Source of the DNA: Bradyrhizobium sp. CB82 | Lineage (GTDB): Bacteria > Pseudomonadota > Alphaproteobacteria > Rhizobiales > Xanthobacteraceae | Direction of reading: 5' to 3' | Length of the DNA stretch: 64,000 bases | NCBI RefSeq assembly: GCF_029714405.1 | Contig: NZ_CP121650.1 | Location: 7,259,001 to 7,323,000 of the forward strand | Shown here: one piece after another, positions 1 to 9,401 of the stretch | Layout of the letters: every line of letters starts with the position of its first letter | Position numbering within the stretch: position 1 is the stretch's first letter | Position numbers and translations under genes: made by a program | The notes under the pieces: model-generated | Databases searched by the model: none | What the model was told of the DNA's origin: nothing | What the model saw: the letters and a program-made list of their open reading frames with translations, nothing else

Positions 1-76
1 TCTCCTGGGCAAAAGCTGCTGCGCTGCCAAGCGCGACTACGGCCGCTACGAACAACGCCGGCATCAATCTCGTCAT
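1..76 (-). CDS. N-terminus of a secreted protein (partial)
   Basis: Only the first 25 codons are inside the window; the gene continues past the left edge. The reverse strand has an ATG preceded by a purine-rich GAAGGGA ribosome-binding site. The residues form a typical Sec signal peptide: MTR, then a hydrophobic run rich in Ala, Val and Leu, then a probable AAAFAQ cleavage region. The product should therefore be periplasmic, perhaps a solute-binding protein, but the mature domain is not visible and no function can be given. Confidence 0.6.
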   Translation of the reverse strand, partial: MTRLMPALFVAAVVALGSAAAFAQE

Positions 77-231
77 GTCAGATCCCTTCTCTGCTCAAGG
101 CTTCTGGTTGAACCTGGCGGAGCTTCGCCGCCCTGATCCTGCACACGCGCTTGTGACGCACTCGTCTTGACTTCGGCCGCAGCGCATGATTTATATGACC
201 TATACGGTGTATTTTATTAAGGAGACGCGGA

Positions 232-432
232 ATGTCAACACTGCTGTTTGCGTTGATGCGCGAAAATCCGTTGCCCGGCCTCGCCGCCGCATCGCTGAAC
301 GTCATTGTCGCCTTGTTCCTCGTGGCCCTGAGCCTGCTGCTTGGCGTCGCGATCGCGATGATCGCGTGGGCTCATACGCTCGCCACACGCCAACCCAGCA
401 CCGTCCGGCTGGAGCGGAGGACGGTCGCATGA
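232..432 (+). CDS. Small single-span membrane protein
   Basis: This 66-residue protein has a good AAGGAGACGCGGA ribosome-binding site in front of its ATG. Residues about 20-46 form one strongly hydrophobic segment (VIVALFLVALSLLLGVAIAMI), and the tail is basic. Its stop codon overlaps the start of the next small gene (ATGA), so the two are probably translationally coupled. I do not recognise the family. It is the first of a plus-strand run of small genes ending at the PepSY protein. Confidence 0.55.
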   Translation: MSTLLFALMRENPLPGLAAASLNVIVALFLVALSLLLGVAIAMIAWAHTLATRQPSTVRLERRTVA

Positions 433-584
433 CACCGGCCCTGCTGATCGCCCGCGACTGCATCATCTACTGGGTCAACGTCTGGATCGCGCCGGTCGAA
501 TGCGTGTTCGACGTGATCGAGTCCGAACTCGCGCGCAGACGCATTGCGCCTGATGAAATCAACCGCCTCACGCACACGGCGTGA
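429..584 (+). CDS. 51-residue hypothetical protein
   Basis: The ATG overlaps the stop of the preceding small membrane protein by four bases (ATGA), the usual arrangement for coupled translation. The product has an N-terminal aromatic, moderately hydrophobic stretch (CIIYWVNVWIAPVECVF) and a charged C-terminal half. It has no recognisable domain. Support comes from the tight spacing and the operon context rather than from a known family. Confidence 0.45.
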   Translation: MTPALLIARDCIIYWVNVWIAPVECVFDVIESELARRRIAPDEINRLTHTA

Positions 585-604
585 GGAAAGACTTGGGAAC
601 CGAG

Positions 605-823
605 ATGCTGAACTTCATCGAAGTCTTTGACGGAATGGAAGTGGACCCGACCAGCGGCGAGGTCGTGTGGACTGGTGTGACCGGAACACGGTCAGCGCTC
701 CAGCGTGACGGGCTCATGATCGATCCGAAGGCCGCAGCCTATTGTCCAACCGAATGGCTCGACGAGCGCGGTTATCTCGACGCCGAACGTGCGCGCCGGC
801 ATCCGCGCCCGTGGAGTATCTGA
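605..823 (+). CDS. 72-residue hypothetical protein
   Basis: A short acidic, soluble protein beginning MLNFIEVFDG. An in-frame GTG at 581 overlaps the previous stop (GTGA) and would add eight residues. I chose the ATG at 605 because a GGGA lies six bases before it. There is no signal peptide, membrane segment or known motif. It continues the same-direction series of small genes. Confidence 0.4.
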   Translation: MLNFIEVFDGMEVDPTSGEVVWTGVTGTRSALQRDGLMIDPKAAAYCPTEWLDERGYLDAERARRHPRPWSI

Positions 824-863
824 CGATGCGACAGAGTGATGCCGTTGTCGGGAGCCGCGTGCC

Positions 864-1163
864 GTGAGCCGACGATCCGTCATGTCAATGCGCACGAGCC
901 GATCGACCGACACCGCCCTTCCCTTGCGCGGCTATTTTCTGTCGGTCGGCGCCGCCCTGCTCTGCTTGCTTTGGGCAACCGGTTGGGTGCTCCCGGCCCA
1001 ACTGCCAAGCCGCTTCGCGGAGCCGGATCCTGCGCGGCCTCCGATCCGCATTCACTCCGACGTGAAGGCACCGGAGCGCGTCGTGATCGATACCAATCAG
1101 TCGCTGCCCACGCCCTCCGACAAGGAGATCGTCGTCGCTCACACGCCCGTCGCAGGCGATTGA
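864..1163 (+). CDS. Membrane-anchored small protein, paralogue of the gene at 42572
   Basis: This 99-residue protein has one hydrophobic segment (about residues 22-46) followed by a Pro-rich periplasmic-looking tail. The tail holds a motif of the form RIHSDxKxPERVVxDT. A clearly related motif (RIRSDHKWPERVVFDT), also after an N-terminal membrane segment, occurs in the gene at 42572-42967, so the two are paralogues. The conserved block is presumably the functional core. I know of no assigned function. It lies 23 bases upstream of a PepSY-domain gene and could be cotranscribed with it. Confidence 0.55.
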   Translation: MSRRSVMSMRTSRSTDTALPLRGYFLSVGAALLCLLWATGWVLPAQLPSRFAEPDPARPPIRIHSDVKAPERVVIDTNQSLPTPSDKEIVVAHTPVAGD

Positions 1164-1186
1164 CCAACCACACCGAGATTGATCCG

Positions 1187-1786
1187 ATGTCGAAGCAGCA
1201 TTTGTTTGCCCTGATCATGTGGTCCGCCACGCTCGCCGCGACCGGCGCCGTCGCTGACGTACAAAAATCTGCAGATGCAGACAGCCGAAGCGCGAGCGCG
1301 CAAAGCCAGGTCGAAGAGGCCGCTATCCAACGCGTGCTTTCGGAATTTCGCACCATACGCGTCCCGCTCAGCCGGGCGATGGCGATCGCGGAGCGCCTGC
1401 ATGACGGTTCGAAGACCGCCGACATCAGCTTCGAGATCGACGGCCCGCCCGTCTACCGCGTTCGCACGATCCGGAATGAGCACGTGTGGGAGAACGCCAT
1501 CGACGCAAATACCGGAAGCATCACCGGCAAGGAGATGACGTCGTCGCTGAAGGAGCTCGATCGGGAAGACCTCGCCAACATCGTCGCCTTGAAATGGATC
1601 AAGCCGGAATTGTCGGATGCCGTGCAGGTCGCCGAGAAAGCGGCGGCCGGCAGCGCGCTGGCCGGTGGACTGATCCGACAGGACGGCAAACTCAACTTCG
1701 TGATCGTCGTCGCCTCCGGGGACCATTTGAAGGAGGTGCTGCTCGAGCCTCCCAAGGTCGGAAAGCAAGACACGAGCCGCCATTAA
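1187..1786 (+). CDS. Secreted PepSY-domain protein
   Basis: This 199-residue protein starts with a Sec signal peptide (SKQHLFALIMWSATLAATGA, then ADV). Its middle, about residues 60-115, looks like a PepSY domain: a helix (SRAMAIAERL), then strands including ADISFEIDGPPVYRVRT and a NAIDANTGSI turn. PepSY domains are usually periplasmic modulators or inhibitors of peptidases or sensors. The C-terminal half resembles a degenerate second repeat (LSDAVQVAEKAA then a strand region). The ATG at 1187 was chosen because it starts the signal peptide. Confidence 0.6.
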   Translation: MSKQHLFALIMWSATLAATGAVADVQKSADADSRSASAQSQVEEAAIQRVLSEFRTIRVPLSRAMAIAERLHDGSKTADISFEIDGPPVYRVRTIRNEHVWENAIDANTGSITGKEMTSSLKELDREDLANIVALKWIKPELSDAVQVAEKAAAGSALAGGLIRQDGKLNFVIVVASGDHLKEVLLEPPKVGKQDTSRH

Positions 1787-1825
1787 CACGAGCATGTTCA
1801 TCAGCACTCAAAGAGCACACACGCC

Positions 1826-2998
1826 ATGAACTTCCAGCCTCGATCACAGCTCTCATCCGCACAACGGCAGCTTCCGTTCGACTGCATCGCGCTGCTGTTG
1901 CAAGGCGGCGGTGCGCTTGGCGCGTACCAGGCGGGCGTGTACGAAGCCTTGGCCGAAGCCAGCATTCATCCCGACTGGGTTGCTGGCATCTCGATCGGAG
2001 CCATCAATGCCGCCATCATCGCTGGCAATCCGCCCGAGTCCCGTGTCAACCGCCTGCGCGATTTCTGGACCCAGGTGACCTCGACGGCCCCCTGGGATTG
2101 GTCCGGCAATCCTTTCCTGGATTGGGCGCGGAGCGACAATACGCGCAACCTCATCAACCAGATGAGCGCAGGTCTGGCGGCCACGTGTGGCGCCACCGGA
2201 TTCTTCTCCGCCCGTCCCGTCCTGCCCTGGCTGCAGCCCGGCGGAGCCAGCGATGCGACCAGCATCTATGACACACGCGCGCTCAAGACCACGCTGGAGC
2301 GCTTGGTCGATTTCGATCGTATCAATGCCGGGATGACGCGCTTCAGCGCCGGCGCGGTCAACGTCCGAACCGGCAATTTCGTCTATTTCGACAACACGAC
2401 CCATACGATCCGGCCGGAGCACATCATGGCGAGCGGCGCGCTGCCGCCGGGCTTTCCGGCGGTGGAGATCGAGGGCGAGCACTATTGGGATGGCGGTCTC
2501 GTCTCCAACACGCCGCTGCAGTGGGTGATCGAATCTGATGCCCCGCAGGACATGCTCGCATTCCAGGTCGACCTCTGGAGCGCGCGCGGTCAACTTCCCC
2601 GCAACATGGCTGAGGTCGTCACGCGGCACAAGGAAATCCAGTATTCGAGCCGCACGCGCGCCAGCACCGACCAGTTCAAGCACGTGCAGCGCCTGCGGCG
2701 CGCACTCACCGATCTATTGGGGAGGCTGCCCGACGATCTCAGTCAGCATGAAACCGTGAAACTGCTCAGCACGGCGGTCTCGCGTAACGTCTATAACATC
2801 GTCCACTTGATCTATCGCGCGCGCAATCACGAGGGGCATTCCAAGGACTACGAGTTCTCGCGGCTGTCCATGCAGGACCATTGGCTTGCCGGCTATCACG
2901 ACGCATTGCGCACCTTGCGCCATCCCGAGGTGCTCGCTCGGCCTTCGAGTCCTGACGGGGTCTTCACCTTCGATCTCGAACACGACGGCCGCGAGTAA
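1826..2998 (+). CDS. Patatin-like phospholipase
   Basis: A 390-residue patatin family serine hydrolase. The oxyanion-hole motif is [11 protein letters not shown] (about residues 29-39), the nucleophile elbow is GISIG (Ser near residue 57) and the catalytic Asp is in WDGGL (about residue 217), forming the usual Ser-Asp dyad. The C-terminal third is typical of the longer bacterial patatin-like proteins. No signal peptide is seen, so it is probably cytosolic. It lies 29 bases upstream of an acetoacetate decarboxylase gene in the same direction. I recall this pairing from other Bradyrhizobium-like genomes in a ketone-body or polyhydroxybutyrate setting. Confidence 0.85.
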   Translation: MNFQPRSQLSSAQRQLPFDCIALLLQGGGALGAYQAGVYEALAEASIHPDWVAGISIGAINAAIIAGNPPESRVNRLRDFWTQVTSTAPWDWSGNPFLDWARSDNTRNLINQMSAGLAATCGATGFFSARPVLPWLQPGGASDATSIYDTRALKTTLERLVDFDRINAGMTRFSAGAVNVRTGNFVYFDNTTHTIRPEHIMASGALPPGFPAVEIEGEHYWDGGLVSNTPLQWVIESDAPQDMLAFQVDLWSARGQLPRNMAEVVTRHKEIQYSSRTRASTDQFKHVQRLRRALTDLLGRLPDDLSQHETVKLLSTAVSRNVYNIVHLIYRARNHEGHSKDYEFSRLSMQDHWLAGYHDALRTLRHPEVLARPSSPDGVFTFDLEHDGRE

Positions 2999-3027
2999 CC
3001 GAACCTCATCGCCTGGAGATAACGCAA

Positions 3028-3819
3028 ATGCGCGAGACTGATGTGAAACAACGGGCCTTCGCCATGCCACTGACCAACCCGGCCTATTCGCCCGGGCCCT
3101 ACCGGTTCGTCGATCGCGAGTACCTGATCATCACCTATCATACTGATCCGACAAAGCTCCGGGCCGTGGTTCCGGGTCCACTCGAGGTCGACGAGCGAGA
3201 AGCTCTCGTCAAATACGAGTTCATCCGCATGCCCGATTCCAACGGCTTTGGCGACTACACGGAAAGCGGACAGGTCATCCCCGTCTCCTTCCGCGGGCGC
3301 AAGGGCAGCTACACCCATTGCATGTTCCTCAACGACGAAGGACCCATTGCGGGCGGGCGCGAGCTATGGGGCTTCCCGAAAAAGCTCGCACAGCCGACGT
3401 TGCGGACCGAGATCGACACCCTGATCGGCACGCTGGATTACGGCCCGCTCCGTGTCGCCACGGGGACGATGGGCTACAAGCACCGCGAAGCCGACCTGGC
3501 GAAGGTCAAGGCCACGCTTAGCGAGCCGAACTTCCTGCTCAAGATCATCCCGCACGTCGACGGCAGCCCACGCATCTGCGAGCTCGTTCAATATCATCTC
3601 GAGGACATCGTGCTGAAAGGTGCATGGACCGGACCGGCGGCCCTGGCCCTTACCCCACACGCCTTGGCGCCTGTCGCCGAACTGCCGGTCCTGGAGATCG
3701 TCTCAGCCGTCCACATCCGCGCCGACCTCACGCTCGGCCTCGGCAAGGTGGTGCACGACTATCTGCAACAGCCGGCGCGCGACGCTATTCAAGCACGTGG
3801 CAAAGCTCTGGTCTTTTAG
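3028..3819 (+). CDS. adc: Acetoacetate decarboxylase
   Basis: A 263-residue acetoacetate decarboxylase, the normal family length. It converts acetoacetate to acetone and CO2 through a Schiff base on lysine; the conserved active-site segment [13 protein letters not shown] is present near residue 115. The N-terminal [16 protein letters not shown] and the [18 protein letters not shown] segments are also characteristic. The ribosome-binding GGAG sits nine bases upstream of the ATG. Its position after the patatin-like lipase suggests a small ketone-body or PHB-related unit. No 3-hydroxybutyrate dehydrogenase is adjacent. Confidence 0.88.
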   Translation: MRETDVKQRAFAMPLTNPAYSPGPYRFVDREYLIITYHTDPTKLRAVVPGPLEVDEREALVKYEFIRMPDSNGFGDYTESGQVIPVSFRGRKGSYTHCMFLNDEGPIAGGRELWGFPKKLAQPTLRTEIDTLIGTLDYGPLRVATGTMGYKHREADLAKVKATLSEPNFLLKIIPHVDGSPRICELVQYHLEDIVLKGAWTGPAALALTPHALAPVAELPVLEIVSAVHIRADLTLGLGKVVHDYLQQPARDAIQARGKALVF

Positions 3820-3828
3820 CTTCAGCAG

Positions 3829-4125
3829 ATGAAATCCGATGCATCAGAGGCGGAAGCACGCCTGCAGAATCTGAAGCAAGCTGGCAGCGAGTCATGGTCC
3901 GTCCTAAGCGCAGCGCTCGCGGAATCCCGCAAGTCGTTCGATCAAGCCAATCAGGCAGCCTGGAATGCGCTGAAGGGCTCCGGTTCGAAGACACGTCGTC
4001 TGCGAGGATTCGCGGCGATCGCGCTACGTCTCCGCAGCCGTTGGCACCGCTACGACGCCAGGAAAGCATCGATGCGCCCGCACGCGTCACCCTCCTCCGA
4101 GACGTCGGCAGCAATCCGCTCATAG
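3829..4125 (+). pseudogene. Remnant of a small coiled-coil protein
   Basis: The first ~50 codons (LQNLKQAGSESWSVLSAA, then SFDQANQAAWNALKG) resemble the C-terminal half of small alphaproteobacterial coiled-coil proteins of roughly 90-100 residues. The expected N-terminal coiled coil is absent because the adc gene ends ten bases upstream. After about 3985 the reading frame becomes Arg/Ser-rich and runs into the 3' end of the convergent oxidoreductase gene, so the tail looks like read-through. I therefore treat it as a truncated remnant. It could still be expressed as a short protein. Confidence 0.4.
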
Positions 4126-4892
4126 AGACCGGCCGCACCCTTGTAGATCAGCGCTTCCGGGAACTCCCCGCCGATGAACTCGGAGATCGCGTGCATCTCC
4201 TCGACCCAGCGATAGGCTTTCGGGTACATGTCCGGCAGCGTCTTGGCGAAGCGGGCCAACAGTTGCGGCTGGCTCGCCGCCAGTTCCGCCTTCAGCGCAG
4301 AGCTTGCTCCCGCGCGTTCGGCAGCCAGCACCATCGCGGTCGCGATCGCCACCAGCCCCTTGGTAATGCCCGCGTAGGACAGCTTCAATGCCGAGGCCGC
4401 ACCAATTGGACCGTCGACGATGCGGACGTCGAGACCATACTTCGTCAACTCCTTGAGTTCCGGCGCCGCATCGCCCGAAAAATAAAAGGCGGGTCCCGGA
4501 TCATCGCCTTTCGGCGGAAAGCCGATGATTGCGCCGTCAACGAGGCGCGCGCCAGCGCGCCGGAACAGACGGTCGATGCCTGTCATCGTCGAGACGCCGA
4601 CGGCGTTGCAATCGACGAAGAGCGGCGCATGAACGGCGCGCCCAAGTCTCACGGCGAAGCGCTGGGCAAGCGCATTCGCCTCGCTTGGCGGCACGATCGA
4701 GAAGATCACGCCGGCTTCGTCCACCAGGCGCTGATCCTCGGCATGCTGCATGCCCGCCGCCTCCGCCCGTGCCCTGCTCTTGGAGCCGCGGCCCTCGAGG
4801 GACGTGAGGACCTTCACGCCCTGCCGGTTCAGGCGTGCCGCGATGGCGCTTCCCATTGCACCAGGTGCGATGATCGCAATTGTCGGTGTCAT
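4050..4892 (-). CDS. NAD(P)-binding 6-phosphogluconate/hydroxyisobutyrate dehydrogenase-like protein
   Basis: A 280-residue protein. An N-terminal Rossmann fold (IAIIAPGAMGSAIAARL, a Gly-rich loop) binds NAD(P). The C-terminal helical part resembles DUF1932 proteins of the beta-hydroxyacid dehydrogenase superfamily, with the GPIGAASALKLSYAGITKG segment carrying the Lys that matches the catalytic lysine region. It probably oxidises or reduces a small hydroxy acid. The start at 4892 gives the Rossmann strand directly. It is the last gene of the minus-strand run after the AEC carrier (25 bases apart). Confidence 0.72.
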   Translation of the reverse strand: MTPTIAIIAPGAMGSAIAARLNRQGVKVLTSLEGRGSKSRARAEAAGMQHAEDQRLVDEAGVIFSIVPPSEANALAQRFAVRLGRAVHAPLFVDCNAVGVSTMTGIDRLFRRAGARLVDGAIIGFPPKGDDPGPAFYFSGDAAPELKELTKYGLDVRIVDGPIGAASALKLSYAGITKGLVAIATAMVLAAERAGASSALKAELAASQPQLLARFAKTLPDMYPKAYRWVEEMHAISEFIGGEFPEALIYKGAAGLYERIAADVSEEGDACGRIDAFLAS

Positions 4893-4917
4893 GCGTGCTC
4901 TCCCTTCGTGACTGGAC

Positions 4918-5832
4918 TCAGCGCCAGGCGATCGCCTGGACGACAATGGAAATGCTGACGGCCGACAGCGTCGTCGCCAGCGCGAACGAGCGCGCGGCGT
5001 CCTCGGCATGGCGACCAAAATGCGACGCCAGGACATAGACGTTGATGCCGGGTGGCAGCGCCGCGGTCATCGTTGCGATCAGGATCTGCTCCTTGGGCAA
5101 ACCCATCGCATGCGCAATCGACCAGATCAGCAGCGGGTGAATGACGAGCTTGAGCACGACCGCCGCGACTGGCGCCGCGAAATTGGTCGGCAGCGGCACG
5201 CGCGCCACGGTCGCCCCCAGTGCAATCAACGACAATGCCGGCGCCGCGGCCGCCAGCATGCCGATGACGTGATCGATCGGCTCCGGAACAGCGAGCCCGG
5301 TGCGGCGCCAGACGAGGCCGGCGGCCAGAGCGACTGTCATCGGGTTGCTGATTGCGGACATCAGCGCTTTCGAGCCTCCCCTTGCGCTGTTGCCGAATGC
5401 CAGCAACAGCGTAGCGAGCGGAATCAGGACGAGCGTGTGAATGGCGATGATCTGGCTCAGCAGTGCGACGCCCTGGTTCCCGAGCAAAGCCTGGGCAATC
5501 GGAACACCGATCAGCGAGGAGTTCGAATAGATCACGCCCATCCCGAACACGACGCATTCGGCCAGACTCAAGCCGAGCGCAAGACGCCCGTAAATGAAGG
5601 CGATGACGAGCAGTGCCGCACAGCCGAGCAGATAGATCAACGCTATCTCGCCGTCGCCAGCCGCCGGCGCGCCTCCCGCGAGCGATCGAAAGAGGAGCGC
5701 CGGAATTGCGAAGCAGGCAACCAGCTTGAGAAGCCCGCCATTGGCCTCTGCCGTGAGCAGCCCGCTCCGGGCGGCGGCAAAGCCCAGAGCGAGCATCGCG
5801 AAAATCGGCACGAGGACGGTCAAGGTCATCAT
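4918..5832 (-). CDS. AEC-family membrane carrier
   Basis: A 304-residue protein of the auxin efflux carrier (AEC) family with about ten hydrophobic segments. It shows family landmarks such as the NSSLIGVPIAQALLG segment and the C-terminal TMTAALPPGINVYVLA segment. AEC members often move organic acids such as malate or malonate, but the substrate cannot be read from sequence. I chose the ATG at 5832, which has a GAGAG just upstream; a TTG nine bases earlier is possible. It sits between the BKACE gene and the oxidoreductase, suggesting export or import of the pathway acid. Confidence 0.75.
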   Translation of the reverse strand: MMTLTVLVPIFAMLALGFAAARSGLLTAEANGGLLKLVACFAIPALLFRSLAGGAPAAGDGEIALIYLLGCAALLVIAFIYGRLALGLSLAECVVFGMGVIYSNSSLIGVPIAQALLGNQGVALLSQIIAIHTLVLIPLATLLLAFGNSARGGSKALMSAISNPMTVALAAGLVWRRTGLAVPEPIDHVIGMLAAAAPALSLIALGATVARVPLPTNFAAPVAAVVLKLVIHPLLIWSIAHAMGLPKEQILIATMTAALPPGINVYVLASHFGRHAEDAARSFALATTLSAVSISIVVQAIAWR

Positions 5833-5890
5833 GACTCTCAACGGATTTGCACTGTCGGAATCGCGCCGGCCCGGCCCGGCGCAATGCTGA

Positions 5891-7105
5891 TCATGCGGCT
5901 GCGCGCATCAACGGAGCCCGCCGCTCGGTGATATCGGAGGGATCGGTCTGCACCGTGACGCCGTGACGATCCAGCATGTCGGCAGCCACGGTGCACAGCT
6001 CGACATTGGTGGTCGGCCTGATCTTGCCGTCGTGGCCGAGCAGGAACGGTGTGTCTTCCATGCCGACGCGCACGACATCCACCTCGCTGTCATCCTGCGC
6101 GGCATAGCCGATCACCCTGCGCATGGCGTCGAGCGGATGGCCTGCCAACCGCCCCACGTCCATCACCCGAACCTCGCGCGCGGCATGATGCGGCAGGATC
6201 GCGGCTCCGACCGTGATCGAGACCTTTCGTTTGCGCACCCCTTCGGGGGTATCGCGCTCGAGCGATTTGGCCACGGAGACGACGGACCGGAATTGATCGT
6301 AGGTCTCCGGGAACGGCAGCTTCGGCGAGAAGCCGAACAGCAGGGTGACATTGAGCTGGTCGGCTCCGGCCAGCCTGATGTCATGCCGCGCGATCGCCAT
6401 GCGCGACATCGCATAGCTGCGGATGGTCTGGACCCACTCGATCTCGTCGAGAAGATGCAGCCGCCGGCGTGCTGCCACCGCCTGTCCATAGGCGGTCAGC
6501 TGCACCGCGGGCGATGACCGGCCGTAATTGTTGCCGTTCGCCGTCGAGTTGGTGTTCATCTTCACCTCCTCCTGACGGGTCGATGGCTGATAACGCTCGA
6601 CCTCGCGCAGGAATAAGTCGCTGTCGACAAGCTCGCGGGTCAGCGGACCGATGCGATCTTCGAGGTCGCAGACGATCTGCAGCTCGATGGCGGCCTGCAT
6701 TGTGATGAAATGTGCGCCGCCCGCGCCGAGCGACAGGCCGGCGTGGCTGACCCGCTCCCACTCGCCATGCGCGCTGATCCGCTGGATCACCTCCCGGCCG
6801 TTCCGGCTGGCCCCGAAGCTTATCAACATGTCGGGCGACAGGCGCTGTACCAGCAGGCTGACCCTGCGATATATGTCGTTGTCCGTGGTCTGTTCGCGAG
6901 TCAACGGATTGCGGCCATGATAGTGATAATAGCGGCAGCCGAGATTGGTCAGCTCCTCCACCTCGCGCGCGATCTCCTCTTCGGTGACGGCGATGTCGAC
7001 GCCGGTGCAGATGCGATCGAGCACGGCATCGCCGGACAGATGGTGATTCAGAGGCGTATATTTTGCACCGGTCGAGCAGCATCCAAGTATCAGGGTCTTC
7101 GGCAT
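5891..7105 (-). CDS. BKACE-family beta-keto acid cleavage enzyme
   Basis: A 404-residue protein of the beta-keto acid cleavage (Kce/DUF849) family. These enzymes use acetyl-CoA to split a beta-keto acid into acetoacetate and a CoA ester. The zinc-binding HxH is visible in YYHYHGRNP, and the downstream RVGMEDTPFLLG segment matches the family's substrate-pocket Glu-Asp region. It is longer than the ~300 residues I expect, with an insert around residues 150-190 (TREEV, NSTANGNNYG). It follows the cytochrome c gene by 125 bases and precedes the AEC carrier, so it probably acts on a keto acid formed by the upstream dehydrogenase. Confidence 0.78.
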   Translation of the reverse strand: MPKTLILGCCSTGAKYTPLNHHLSGDAVLDRICTGVDIAVTEEEIAREVEELTNLGCRYYHYHGRNPLTREQTTDNDIYRRVSLLVQRLSPDMLISFGASRNGREVIQRISAHGEWERVSHAGLSLGAGGAHFITMQAAIELQIVCDLEDRIGPLTRELVDSDLFLREVERYQPSTRQEEVKMNTNSTANGNNYGRSSPAVQLTAYGQAVAARRRLHLLDEIEWVQTIRSYAMSRMAIARHDIRLAGADQLNVTLLFGFSPKLPFPETYDQFRSVVSVAKSLERDTPEGVRKRKVSITVGAAILPHHAAREVRVMDVGRLAGHPLDAMRRVIGYAAQDDSEVDVVRVGMEDTPFLLGHDGKIRPTTNVELCTVAADMLDRHGVTVQTDPSDITERRAPLMRAAA

Positions 7106-7230
7106 TCTCGTCCTCTTGCTTATTGGAAAGGGAATCTGATCGTTGCTTGGTCCGGCTTCAGGCAAAGGGGTGGCGTGTCCGGCGCAGGGATATGCGCCGG
7201 ATGTGCATTCGATCGGTCTTTCGCGATGGG

Positions 7231-7611
7231 TTACTTCAGGCTTTCCAGGTAGCTCACGACGTCCTTGCTCTCCTCGGGCGTGGCGAGCCCCCCGAAAGGC
7301 ATGCGATTGCCGGGAACGACATCCTGGGGATCGGACAGGTATCGCGCCAGCGTCTCCTCGCTCCACACGATCCCGCTACGCTGCATCGCGCGCGAGTAGC
7401 GGAAATTCTGCATCTGGCCGGCCTTGCGACCGACAACGCCATGCAGCGACGGGCCCTGTTCGGTGCCATCGCCGGTCGCGCCGTGGCAGGCCGCGCATTG
7501 TTCGAACAGCGCCTTGCCGGCGACGATATCGGCCACGGCGATCGGGGCGTTGGCAGTCGCTGCGAACAGCAGCGTGGCAAGACCCAGTCCAGGCATCCAG
7601 AGTATCGTCAC
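7231..7611 (-). CDS. Periplasmic cytochrome c
   Basis: A 126-residue mono-haem cytochrome c. An N-terminal hydrophobic signal (LWMPGLGLATLLFAATANA) is followed by the haem-binding motif CAACH. The distal Met ligand is probably in GNRMPFGG, and the C-terminal VVSYLESLK helix is typical. The GTG start overlaps the stop of the GMC dehydrogenase gene (GTGA), which indicates translational coupling; an ATG at 7596 is the alternative. It should accept electrons from the FAD subunit, as in three-subunit gluconate- or glucose-type dehydrogenases. Confidence 0.85.
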   Translation of the reverse strand: MTILWMPGLGLATLLFAATANAPIAVADIVAGKALFEQCAACHGATGDGTEQGPSLHGVVGRKAGQMQNFRYSRAMQRSGIVWSEETLARYLSDPQDVVPGNRMPFGGLATPEESKDVVSYLESLK

Positions 7612-9377
7612 AGCTGCACCATTGGCGAAGGGGATTTCAGATAGGTCTTGACCAGCGCATCCGCGCACCAATAGGCCGTGGCCGCCGCCGCTGCAGTCGG
7701 ATTGTAGCCGGCGTTCTGCGGAAAGACCGATGATCCCAGCACGAACAGATTGTGCGCGTCCCAGCTCTGCAGATAGCGGTTCACCACACTGTCCGCGGGC
7801 GTGCGCCCCATGATCGTGCCGCCGGTGTTGTGGCTCGATTGGTAGGAGACGACGTTGAAATCGCCCTTGCGCGGCTGCGGCGCGACGATGGTCGCATTCA
7901 TCGCGCGACCGATTTCCGCAGCCTTCCCGAGCAGATAATCGGCCATCGCGCGATCGTTCTGCGTGAAATTGAACGTCATCCGCAGCAGCGGCTGACCGAA
8001 CATGTCGCGATAGGTCGGATCGAGATCGATCGAGTTGGCGCGCGATGCGTAGTTCATGCCCTCGCACAGCACCAACGCGGTCTTGCGGTACCATTTCGCG
8101 GTTTCCCGTTTCCAGGCCGCGCCCCATGCGGGCGTTCCGGGTGGAGTTGGGCGGAACGAAATCGGTCGGCCATTGGTGCTGTTCAACGAGATGTAACCGC
8201 CGCCGAGGAAGCCGAGATCGGCGTGATCGAAATTGTCGCCGTTGAAGTCGTCTACCACCATGCCGAGACCGCCGGCGCCCATGAACGGGTTCAGTTCCTC
8301 GTCCTTGAAGAACAGCTGCACCGTCGGCTGGATCTGGTAGCAGTAGTTCTTGCCGACGACGCCGGTGCCGGCGCGGGGATCGTAGGGCTGGCCGATCCCC
8401 GATAACAGCATCAGGCGGGTATTGCCGAACACCCAGGCCGAGAGAATGACGATCTCCGCCGGCAGATCGTAAGTCTCGCCGGACCTCAGGTCGATGTAGC
8501 GGACCCCCGTCGCGCGTCGGGTCTGCGCATCGTAAAGCACGCGCGTCGCGTAGGCATTGGTCACCTTGCGAAAGCCGGGCGCCTTGCCGAGCGCAGGCGC
8601 GAGCGTGCTCAGCGGCGTGGCCTTGGCGTTCGCTTCACATCCGAAGCGATCGCAATGGCCGCAGTACTGGCAGGCCCCGAGCTGGGCCCCTTCCGGATTG
8701 CGATAGGGTGCGCTGGAGTTGGAGGCCGGTGCCGGAAACGGATGCAAACCGAGCTCGGTCGCCGCGCGCCGGAACAGCTCGTTGGCATGAGACGATACCA
8801 GCGGCGCATTCGGATATTCGCCGCTGCGGGGCCCTTCGAAAGGATTGCCGCCCGCCTGAATCCTGCCCCCGATATTGCCGGCCTTGCCCGATACGCCGCA
8901 GAGGGCTTCGAACCGCGCATAATGCGGCTCCAGCTCATCATAGGTGACGCCCCAGTCCTGGATCGTCATGTCGTCGGGAATGCGCGCACGACCATAACGC
9001 TCGGTGAGATGCGTTCTGAGATTGTGGTCGGAGGGAAGGAAGCGGAATGTATTGCCGTTCCAGTGCGTGCCCATGCCGCCGACGCCGTCACCAGGCAGAA
9101 AGGCGCCGAACCGCCGAACCGGCCTCGCCTTGTCGTCGAGGCGGTGGCGGAGCGTGACCGTTTCCATCTTCGGGTCCTGCATCAGCTCCTGGCGAACCGA
9201 GTAGCGTAGCTCGTCGCGGATCGCCGGCAATGCGAAGTCAGCAGCGGGGTCACGATCCGGTCCCCGCTCCAGCGCCACCACGTCGAGGCCGGCGCGGGTG
9301 AGCTCGCGCGCCATGATCGCGCCCGTCCATCCGAGGCCGACAATCACGGCATCCGTCGCCTTCAAGACCTTTGCCAT
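7608..9377 (-). CDS. FAD-dependent GMC dehydrogenase, large subunit
   Basis: A 589-residue GMC oxidoreductase like the catalytic subunits of gluconate 2-dehydrogenase and FAD-glucose dehydrogenase. The FAD-binding VIVGLGWTGAIMARELTRAG is at the N-terminus, and GDGVGGMGTHWNG is the second flavin-contact motif. A Cys-rich stretch CQYCGHCDRFGC near residue 240 is what members with a 3Fe-4S cluster carry. The C-terminal active-site part has SSHNTGG and the GSSVFPQNAGYNPTAA signature. It acts with the small Tat subunit upstream and the cytochrome c downstream. Its alcohol or sugar-acid substrate is unknown. Confidence 0.85.
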   Translation of the reverse strand: MAKVLKATDAVIVGLGWTGAIMARELTRAGLDVVALERGPDRDPAADFALPAIRDELRYSVRQELMQDPKMETVTLRHRLDDKARPVRRFGAFLPGDGVGGMGTHWNGNTFRFLPSDHNLRTHLTERYGRARIPDDMTIQDWGVTYDELEPHYARFEALCGVSGKAGNIGGRIQAGGNPFEGPRSGEYPNAPLVSSHANELFRRAATELGLHPFPAPASNSSAPYRNPEGAQLGACQYCGHCDRFGCEANAKATPLSTLAPALGKAPGFRKVTNAYATRVLYDAQTRRATGVRYIDLRSGETYDLPAEIVILSAWVFGNTRLMLLSGIGQPYDPRAGTGVVGKNYCYQIQPTVQLFFKDEELNPFMGAGGLGMVVDDFNGDNFDHADLGFLGGGYISLNSTNGRPISFRPTPPGTPAWGAAWKRETAKWYRKTALVLCEGMNYASRANSIDLDPTYRDMFGQPLLRMTFNFTQNDRAMADYLLGKAAEIGRAMNATIVAPQPRKGDFNVVSYQSSHNTGGTIMGRTPADSVVNRYLQSWDAHNLFVLGSSVFPQNAGYNPTAAAAATAYWCADALVKTYLKSPSPMVQL

Positions 9378-9401
9378 GACGCGCTCCTGTTCACCAATCG
9401 G

